Source: Cellvibrionaceae bacterium
GTDB taxonomy: Bacteria > Pseudomonadota > Gammaproteobacteria > Pseudomonadales > Cellvibrionaceae
Reading direction: 5' to 3'
Assembly (NCBI GenBank): GCA_030597965.1
Contig: JAUVQU010000061.1
Location: forward strand, 1-11,943
DNA length: 11,943 nucleotides
Part shown: piece by piece, positions 6,567-11,943 of the stretch
Layout of the letters: each line of letters opens with the position of its first letter
How positions within the stretch are numbered: the stretch's first letter is position 1
Notes under the pieces: generated by a model
Databases searched by the model: none
What the model was told of the DNA's origin: nothing
The model's input: only the letters and a program-made list of their open reading frames with translations
Made by a program: the position numbers and the translations under genes

Positions 6567-6580
6567 CACATTAACTCCGG

Positions 6581-7195
6581 GTGGGTATCGTGACTAGAAC
6601 CAAGGTTAAAATCAGCCGCAAGGCCAACAATGGCAGACACATCGCCTATCGACGATTCTCGTCTGCCGACCAAGAACCCCAGGCCCAGCTGACAAACGCC
6701 CCCGTTCAATTCGATAAAGAATACGAAGACATCGTCACCGGCGCAGACAGCAAACGCCCGCAACTGAATATCGCTTTGGCCAACCTGCAACAGGACGACA
6801 ACCTTCACATCCAGTCTATTGATCGAGTCGCACGCAATATTGACGACCTGCAAGCTCTCATCGATCAACTCATCAACAAAGGTATCGCCCTGCACTTTCA
6901 CAGCGAACAAATTACCTTTACCGGCACGCCCAGCGTCTACAACAGCGTCATGATAAAAATGCTGAGATCCATACAAGGCTTTGAGAAAGCCGTATTTCAT
7001 GAGCGTCAGCGCGAAGGTATCGCCAAAGCTAAAGCCAGAAATGCTTACAAGGGCCGAAAGAAAACCATCGACGACACAAAAATTCTGGAGGAACTGGCGA
7101 CAGGATTATCGATCAGAAAGGTGGCGGGGAAGCTGGGGGTTAATCCGAGCACGGTACAGAGAGCAAAAAGAAATCAAACCTCAAACACTTTGTAA
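6581..7195 (+). CDS. Small serine recombinase (resolvase/invertase family)
   Basis: This 204-residue site-specific DNA recombinase would cut and rejoin DNA through a 5'-phosphoserine intermediate. The catalytic motif YRRFSSADQ gives the nucleophile Ser27 with Arg25. The other active-site residues are present: SKRPQL (Arg59) and IDRVAR (Asp81, Arg82, Arg85). The long E-helix and ERQREGIAKAKA lie at about 121-152. A C-terminal helix-turn-helix (ELATGLSIRKVAGKLGVNPS) follows at about 171-190. An intact catalytic set suggests an active enzyme. The start is non-ATG: GTG at 6581 is the first possible after an in-frame TAA at 6572, and GTG at 6590 is an alternative nearer GGGTGGG. The N-terminus is basic and longer than in gamma-delta resolvase. 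No transposase, cargo or inverted-repeat termini are visible nearby, so it looks like an orphan. It converges on the first hydrolase gene with a 29-bp gap. Confidence 0.88.
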   Translation: MGIVTRTKVKISRKANNGRHIAYRRFSSADQEPQAQLTNAPVQFDKEYEDIVTGADSKRPQLNIALANLQQDDNLHIQSIDRVARNIDDLQALIDQLINKGIALHFHSEQITFTGTPSVYNSVMIKMLRSIQGFEKAVFHERQREGIAKAKARNAYKGRKKTIDDTKILEELATGLSIRKVAGKLGVNPSTVQRAKRNQTSNTL

Positions 7196-7224
7196 CACAT
7201 AAGCCTCACCTATCTTAGTATTAC

Positions 7225-8367
7225 TCACTCAGCCCTGGCGTATTCCACATCTCCAACCTCTTTCGCCAAGGTTTCGGATAAAAACACCTGCGCTGCTTTA
7301 CGCTCGCTAGCACTGTCTGCAAAGTGGCTTTGGAAAAAACTGCTGACCACCACACTGGTTATCATCTGTTGACGCAGCGGGTTCATAGTTTTAACCAAGG
7401 GATCCTCACAAACTTTGAGTTCAGCTTGGTAGTTAATGCCCTGCTCTTCTGTACCAATCAGGTCAAACCAAGGCTGCGTCAAATCATCCCCGGCATTCAT
7501 CAGAACCATGTAGCAACCGATGGCATCAGGGTTATCCATCCAACGTAAAAAGCCTGCAGGGCCTCCAAAGCCAGAATGAGAAGCCTGCTTAATAGTCACC
7601 AATTGTGCGCCCGGAATTTTAAGAACGGGTAAAGCGTTTACCTCGTAGGACACCACTGCATCACTGTCACTTGCCAACATCAGGAAAGGCACTTGGCGGT
7701 GACTGAAAAACACTTCCGTAAATTGCTCGGTTGGGCCTGCAATCGACATGGCTGCTTTAATTCTGGAGTCGCCTGTTTCTGGATGAAATGCAGCCAGAGT
7801 CGAGGTCATCCCCCCCAGAGAAATACCCATAACACCGATACGATCCCCATCTACCTTACCCGCCAGATCATGTTCTGAATCGCCACTTTGAGCCAATAAG
7901 GTGTCGATTAAAAAACTGATATCTGCGGGCTGATTCACCACATCTTTTACATTAGGGCCACCCGGTGCAGCACTATTGGTCAGAGGGTAATCAACCGCCA
8001 CCACAACATAACCAAGGCTGGCTAACTGCCGCCCCAAATAAACCCCGGTTACTCGCAGAGATGAAAAGCCATGGCTGAATACAACCAGAGGATATGGTGC
8101 CCGGGCAGAGCCTTCCGGATACCAAACCGAACCAACCAATGTCCTGTCGAGTGAGCCAGGATAAACACCATTCGCATTGGTAGGCCGAGTTTTATCAATA
8201 AATGTTTCATTGTAGGTGGTGGCGACGGTAAACGGGCCAGGCTTCAGTACTACCGCACTTTGTGAATCCTCCGCAAAGGGGGTTGGCTTTTCGGACAGAC
8301 CAAGCAGGAGGAGCGCAAGACAAACCAGCGCAACAATTATAAAAAGCACCTTTAGAAACTTGACCAT
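7225..8367 (-). CDS. Membrane-anchored alpha/beta hydrolase, paralogue A
   Basis: The 380-residue protein starts with a hydrophobic anchor (about residues 7-24) and no clear cleavage site, so the catalytic domain is probably periplasmic. The fold is of the PAF-acetylhydrolase/dienelactone-hydrolase type. FSHGF (His99-Gly100) marks the oxyanion-hole region. GISLGG gives nucleophile Ser183, SDSDAVV gives the likely acid Asp236, and ASHSGF gives His264. A long C-terminal segment after the catalytic His (about 115 residues) contains two cysteines (IGCYMVL, KVCEDP) that are conserved in its paralogue and could form a disulfide. Ester or lipid hydrolysis is the family role; the substrate is unknown. 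AGAGGAC (8377-8371) is a good Shine-Dalgarno for ATG 8367. It is the downstream member of a tandem duplicated pair, about two-thirds identical by eye. Confidence 0.87.
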   Translation of the reverse strand: MVKFLKVLFIIVALVCLALLLLGLSEKPTPFAEDSQSAVVLKPGPFTVATTYNETFIDKTRPTNANGVYPGSLDRTLVGSVWYPEGSARAPYPLVVFSHGFSSLRVTGVYLGRQLASLGYVVVAVDYPLTNSAAPGGPNVKDVVNQPADISFLIDTLLAQSGDSEHDLAGKVDGDRIGVMGISLGGMTSTLAAFHPETGDSRIKAAMSIAGPTEQFTEVFFSHRQVPFLMLASDSDAVVSYEVNALPVLKIPGAQLVTIKQASHSGFGGPAGFLRWMDNPDAIGCYMVLMNAGDDLTQPWFDLIGTEEQGINYQAELKVCEDPLVKTMNPLRQQMITSVVVSSFFQSHFADSASERKAAQVFLSETLAKEVGDVEYARAE

Positions 8368-8529
8368 ACTGTCCTCTTATAACCACACCTAAACTGCTTA
8401 TTACTCATTTTATAATAGAGCAGTAAATAAAATATAAATCAGTAAAAAAAATAGTTCTGAATCGCCACAAACATCTACCACGGATAAACCACCCAGATAA
8501 TCGTCTCTTTTATGTACCGACAGAGGCTT
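8368..8529. other. AT-rich spacer between the two hydrolase genes
   Basis: The 162-bp gap contains an AT-rich block (8400-8455) with TATTAT- and TATAAA-like words on the minus strand and TTTACTG repeated twice, 12 bp apart. It could hold a separate promoter for paralogue A. No gene or strong hairpin terminator is seen. Confidence 0.4.
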
Positions 8530-9663
8530 TCACTTTCCTATAGCGTAGTTCACACCCTCTATCTCTTTTGTCAAAGCTTCAGATAAAAAAATCTGTGCTT
8601 CACTCCGTTTTTTATCGTCGCTTGCAAAGTGACTTTGGAAGAAGCTGCTGACGACAACACTGGTGATCATCTGCTGGCGCAGCGGATTGATAGTTTTGGG
8701 CAAAGGCTGTTGCTGGCAAGGGTTGTGTTCAGCATGATAATTAATACCCTGCTCTGGTGTACCGAGCATCTCAACCTTCAAGTCTTCACCGAGGTTTTTC
8801 AACACCAGATAACAAGCGATGGAATCAGGGTTATTCATCCAGCGAAAAACACCAGTTGAATCTGCAAAAGCCGTATGTGAGGCCCGCTCAATAGTAACCA
8901 GCTCTACACCCGGCACCCTAAGCAAGGGCAAAGCATTTTCCCTGTAGGGAATCAGTGCGTCAGTATCTGCAGCCAGTACAAGATAAGGGACTTGTCTGTT
9001 ACTGAAAAACACCTCGGTGAACTGCGAATTAGGGCCTGCGATTGACAGTGCCGCTTTTATTCTGGGATCACCGGCTTCCGGATGAAATGCCGCCAGCGCA
9101 GTGGTCAAGCCTCCAAGAGAAATACCCGTAACGCCAATACGCTCAGAGTCAACTTTACCCGCCAGCAGATGTTCGGGGTCATTACTTTGTTCAAGCAGAG
9201 TATCAATTAAGAAGCTGACATCACCAGGCTGATTAATCACATCCCGTAGATTTGGCCCACCCTCTGCAGAGCCACTCGTAAGAGGGTAATTAACCGCCAC
9301 AACCACATAGCCCAAACTGGCCAACTGCCGCACTAAATAGGCGCCGTCTTTGTAGCTGGATAAAAACCCATGACTGTAAACGACTAATGGATACGGCGAT
9401 TCGGAAGAACCTTCTGGATACCAAACCGCTCCTACCAACTTTCTATCAGGCGCACCTGGGTGATCACCATTGGAGCGAGTGGGCCGATCTTCATCAATAA
9501 AAGTTTCATCGTAGCTAGCGACTGTAAAGGGGCCCGGCGCCAACATTACAGCACTTTGTGACCCCTCTGGAAAAGGCTCTGGCTTTTTGGTTAAACCAAG
9601 AAGGAAGAGCGTAAGAGAGATTAACGCAACAACGACAATAAACACTTTTAAAAACTTGCCCAT
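8530..9663 (-). CDS. Membrane-anchored alpha/beta hydrolase, paralogue B
   Basis: The 377-residue protein is a close paralogue of the gene at 7225-8367 over its whole length. The layout is the same: hydrophobic anchor (about 7-24), YSHGF (His98-Gly99), GISLGG (Ser182), ADTDALIP (Asp235), ASHTAF (His263), and a C-terminal extension with matching cysteines (IACYLVL, NPCQQQ). It retains the more canonical DALIP after the acid, where A has DAVVS. I chose ATG 9663 because AGAGGAC (9673-9667) is correctly placed and MGKFLKV aligns with MVKFLKV of A; a longer reading from 9762 adds 33 residues unrelated to A. The expected role is hydrolysis of an ester or lipid at the inner membrane's outer face, which is family inference. 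It is divergent from the CoA-transferase gene. Confidence 0.88.
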   Translation of the reverse strand: MGKFLKVFIVVVALISLTLFLLGLTKKPEPFPEGSQSAVMLAPGPFTVASYDETFIDEDRPTRSNGDHPGAPDRKLVGAVWYPEGSSESPYPLVVYSHGFLSSYKDGAYLVRQLASLGYVVVAVNYPLTSGSAEGGPNLRDVINQPGDVSFLIDTLLEQSNDPEHLLAGKVDSERIGVTGISLGGLTTALAAFHPEAGDPRIKAALSIAGPNSQFTEVFFSNRQVPYLVLAADTDALIPYRENALPLLRVPGVELVTIERASHTAFADSTGVFRWMNNPDSIACYLVLKNLGEDLKVEMLGTPEQGINYHAEHNPCQQQPLPKTINPLRQQMITSVVVSSFFQSHFASDDKKRSEAQIFLSEALTKEIEGVNYAIGK

Positions 9664-9776
9664 ACAGTCCTCTTTGTAAAAATTTTTAGTGGCACCGTGC
9701 ATACGTAAAACAGCGTGGTATGATCCCAATAATAAGCAAAAGCTATGATTACAGTCCGTCAATATTTGTTACATTA

Positions 9777-9799
9777 TCATCAATATTAACGATTGATGA
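9777..9799. promoter_or_regulatory. 8-bp perfect inverted repeat in the hydrolase/CoA-transferase divergent region
   Basis: TCATCAAT (9777-9784), spacer ATTAACG, and ATTGATGA (9792-9799) form a 23-bp palindrome of operator size, 17 bp upstream of the CoA-transferase start codon. It could be a repressor site controlling the divergent genes; no cognate regulator is in the window. Confidence 0.4.
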
Positions 9800-9804
9800 C
9801 CAGC

Positions 9805-9809
9805 AGGGA
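9805..9809 (+). promoter_or_regulatory. Ribosome-binding site of the CoA-transferase gene
   Basis: AGGGA lies 7 nt before ATG 9817. It supports that start for a gene that is otherwise open to the right edge. Confidence 0.6.
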
Positions 9810-9816
9810 AACACAC

Positions 9817-11943
9817 ATGGTCTCCTCTTTTAACGATGTAGAATCTTGCGTAGAAGCCACGATTGCCCAAGTCGGTAAATCCGTTGTTCTGGCCGCACCA
9901 CTGGGCATTGGTAAGCCTAACCAACTGGTGAATGCTTTCTACCGAAAAGCCGCAGCAGACCCAAGCATTCAGCTCAAGATCCTCAGCGCACTCAGCCTAG
10001 AAATACCCAAAGCAAAGAACGACCTGGAAGCCAGATTCCTTCAACCCTTTGTAGAACGCTTATTTGGCGACTACGAAGAACTGGACTATATGAACGCCAT
10101 TCGCACTAAAGGTCTGCCCAGCAACATCACTGTCTCTGAATTTTACTTCAAGGCTGGGGCAATGAAAGGCGTGCGCAGCGCCCAATGCAACTATATTTCC
10201 AGCAACTATACCTTTGTCGCCAGAGACATGCTGCTTAACGGCGCAAATGTCCTCACTCAACTGGTCGCCCGCCGTGAAGTGGACGGAGAAGTGAGTCTAA
10301 GCCTTTCCTGCAATACTGACACCACACTTGATATAATGCCCGCCCTTCAGCAAAAAAGGGCGAACGGAGAAAAAATAGTCACCATTGCCCAAATTCACGA
10401 TGATCTGCCCTTCATGCTGAATCGTGCCGAAGTGGACGAAGACTTCTTCGACATGATTGTTCGCAACCCAGAATACAACACCACCCTTTTTGCTCCCCCT
10501 AATGGCTCAGTAACACCAAAAGATTATTTGATCGGCCTCTACGCAAGCTCGCTGATAGCCGATGGTGGCACACTGCAAATAGGGATTGGCTCTCTGGGCG
10601 ATGCCATTGTGTACTCCTGTAAATTACGCCATGAAAACAATAGTGTTTATCAAGAAATTTTGGCAGCACTGACCAACAGCCCACTACAAGAAACAATAGG
10701 TGGCAAGGATAGGTTCACACAGGGCTTGTATGGCTCCAGTGAAATGTTTGTTAACGGGTTTATGCACTTAATCAAAGCCGGCATAGTTAAACGCAAAGTG
10801 TATGACGACCTGACCCTACAAACCCTGCTAAATAGTGGCGAAATAAACGAAAAAATTAGCACTGACACGCTAACAAAACTACTTGAAGCTGAGGCAATTA
10901 AACCGCAACTCACAGAACGCTGCGTAGAGTATTTGAAGCACTGGGGTGTATTTAAATCCTCCGTAACATTCACCAATGACGCCCTGTGTATCGACGATAA
11001 ATCCCTGTCCGTCGATCTAGCCAATCAGGTCAGCTTAAGTGAAATAGTTAACACCTGCCTTGGCGACACACTGCAAAACGGTATCTATATGCACGGAGGC
11101 TTTTTCCTGGGCCCCAAAGACTTCTACCAAGCACTGCGTGACTTAACGCCAGAGCAAGCCAGCAGTATTTGTATGTCCGGCATTTGCCACATCAATCAAC
11201 TCACTCAAAATCCACCATTACTTACAGCACAGCGAAAAGATGCGCGTTTTATCAATTCCGGCATGATGGTCAGCCTGGCTGGCGCCATTACCTCGGATGG
11301 ACTGGAAGATGGCACGGTCATCAGCGGTGTCGGCGGCCAGTACGACTTTGTTTCTATGGGGCATGCCTTAGCCGGCGCCCGAGGTGTCATCTGTCTGCGC
11401 AGCACCCGCGGCAGTGGCGACGAGATCAAATCAAATATTGTTCCCCATTACGGCCACACCACCATCCCCAGACATTTGCGTGACATAGTCATCACAGAAT
11501 ACGGTATTGCCGATTTACGGGGTAAATGCGATGCGGCTATTGTCAAAGCGCTGCTCAACATTACCGACTCTCGGTTTCAAAAGGAGTTGTTGGAAGGCGC
11601 TAAGAAAGCCGGAAAGGTCGAGCTGAGATATCAAATACCAGAAAGCTTTACCCACAACACACCAAAACATGCCACGCTGATCATCTCCAAAATGCAGAAG
11701 CAGGGTTACTTCCCCGCTTTCCCTCTGGGCACCGATTTTACTGATGAGGAATTAGCACTGGGCAAGAGCTTAACCAAATTAAAATCACTCATGAATAATC
11801 CTGCGCATTTAGTGCGCGCGATCATTAAATCCTTTATTCACGATACAAGAGAAGAGGACGCCCATCGCTTTTTAAAGCGCATGAAACTCGAAAATCCAGG
11901 AACAGCAAAGGAAACCATTATTCAGCATTTACTGCTGCAGGAA
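9817..11943 (+). CDS. Acetyl-CoA hydrolase / CoA-transferase family protein (C-terminus outside window)
   Basis: The frame is open from ATG 9817 to the window edge, 709 codons with no stop, and its antisense frames are shadows. The family moves CoA between carboxylic acids or hydrolyses acyl-CoA through a glutamyl-CoA thioester. Visible motifs, in order: LQIGIGSLGDAI at about 253-264; SSEMF, giving the probable catalytic Glu309; FINSGMMVSLAGAITSDG at about 478-495; GVGGQYDF at about 504-511; and ITEYGIADLRGK at 559-570. It starts MVSSFNDVESCVEATIAQVG, as expected for the N-terminal domain. At over 709 residues it exceeds the usual 430-550 of AarC-like or 4-hydroxybutyrate CoA-transferases. 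There is extra sequence between Glu309 and the C-terminal domain, plus a tail of at least 139 residues. The substrate is unknown. Divergent hydrolases suggest acyl or ester catabolism, which is inference. Confidence 0.9.
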   Translation, partial: MVSSFNDVESCVEATIAQVGKSVVLAAPLGIGKPNQLVNAFYRKAAADPSIQLKILSALSLEIPKAKNDLEARFLQPFVERLFGDYEELDYMNAIRTKGLPSNITVSEFYFKAGAMKGVRSAQCNYISSNYTFVARDMLLNGANVLTQLVARREVDGEVSLSLSCNTDTTLDIMPALQQKRANGEKIVTIAQIHDDLPFMLNRAEVDEDFFDMIVRNPEYNTTLFAPPNGSVTPKDYLIGLYASSLIADGGTLQIGIGSLGDAIVYSCKLRHENNSVYQEILAALTNSPLQETIGGKDRFTQGLYGSSEMFVNGFMHLIKAGIVKRKVYDDLTLQTLLNSGEINEKISTDTLTKLLEAEAIKPQLTERCVEYLKHWGVFKSSVTFTNDALCIDDKSLSVDLANQVSLSEIVNTCLGDTLQNGIYMHGGFFLGPKDFYQALRDLTPEQASSICMSGICHINQLTQNPPLLTAQRKDARFINSGMMVSLAGAITSDGLEDGTVISGVGGQYDFVSMGHALAGARGVICLRSTRGSGDEIKSNIVPHYGHTTIPRHLRDIVITEYGIADLRGKCDAAIVKALLNITDSRFQKELLEGAKKAGKVELRYQIPESFTHNTPKHATLIISKMQKQGYFPAFPLGTDFTDEELALGKSLTKLKSLMNNPAHLVRAIIKSFIHDTREEDAHRFLKRMKLENPGTAKETIIQHLLLQE

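Larger units (their letters stand above)
6346..6580. other. Divergent intergenic region, strongly A/C-rich on the plus strand
   Basis: This 235-bp gap lies between the BASS transporter (-) and the recombinase (+). From about 6420 the plus strand is poor in G and rich in CA and ACACA words. ACACTTA occurs at 6459-6465 and 6471-6477 (12-bp period), with ACACTTG at 6514-6520. ATAAGT at 6441-6446 is inverted relative to ACTTAT at 6473-6478. I see no convincing gene in it. Confidence 0.6.

Noticed and set aside
6533..7000. 155-residue open frame on the minus strand over the recombinase
   Set aside because: It is the antisense shadow of a clearly coding recombinase; it has no recognisable domain or ribosome-binding site.
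9664..9762. 33-residue N-terminal extension of hydrolase paralogue B
   Set aside because: It has no counterpart in paralogue A, and the Shine-Dalgarno AGAGGAC lies inside it just before the MGKFLKV start.
10341..10362. CGCCCTT/AAGGGCG hairpin within the CoA-transferase gene
   Set aside because: The 7-bp stem with 8-nt loop sits in coding sequence and is not followed by a T-tract, so it is probably chance.
10650..11024. 124-residue minus-strand frame opposite the CoA-transferase
   Set aside because: The plus-strand frame is continuous with family motifs on both sides; the antisense product is serine/valine-rich without any motif.
11169..11483. 104-residue plus-strand frame overlapping the CoA-transferase C-terminal domain
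   Set aside because: The overlapping frame encodes INSGMMVSLAGAI and GVGGQYDF of the real protein; the alternative product is His/Arg/Cys-rich noise.

Overview
The window reads as chromosomal DNA of a gammaproteobacterium of moderate GC content, probably an aquatic or marine relative of the Pseudomonas/Cellvibrionales area. The evidence is the fpr gene divergent from a LysR regulator (the finR-fpr arrangement known from pseudomonads), a Pseudomonas/Azotobacter-type Fpr C-terminus, the prfB-lysS pair with the classical RF2 frameshift, and REP-like intergenic palindromes. I cannot fix the order or genus from sequence alone.

Layout. 1-550 (-) is the N-terminal part of a LysR-type regulator, cut by the window edge. 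It is divergent from fpr (657-1430, +), and the gap holds a perfect 10-bp inverted repeat. A bidirectional terminator separates fpr from the convergent prfB-lysS pair (4246-1489, -), which encodes release factor 2 and lysyl-tRNA synthetase. A nitroreductase (4366-5040, +) is followed by a pair of REP-like repeats. Next come a tiny Kazal-like lipoprotein (5402-5163, -) and a short BASS-family transporter (6345-5506, -). An orphan serine recombinase (6581-7195, +) sits behind an A/C-rich, repeat-containing leader. Two tandem paralogous membrane-anchored alpha/beta hydrolases follow (8367-7225 and 9663-8530, -). Divergent from them, a long acetyl-CoA hydrolase/CoA-transferase family gene begins at 9817 (+) and runs off the right edge.

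How the genes relate. The left part is housekeeping and stress biology: flavodoxin/ferredoxin reduction under a LysR regulator, and translation termination plus tRNA charging. The middle is a loose set of single-gene units with little operon structure. The right part may be a small acyl/ester-metabolism locus, with two lipase-like hydrolases divergent from a CoA-transferase across a gap containing an 8-bp inverted repeat. That functional link is inference.

I see no CRISPR array, rRNA, tRNA, prophage or toxin/defence island. I did not find a convincing undescribed multi-gene system. The points most worth a second look are intergenic repeats, the lipoprotein, the recombinase leader, the duplicated hydrolases and the expanded CoA-transferase. 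No gene-free stretch exceeds 300 bases; the longest is 6346-6580.
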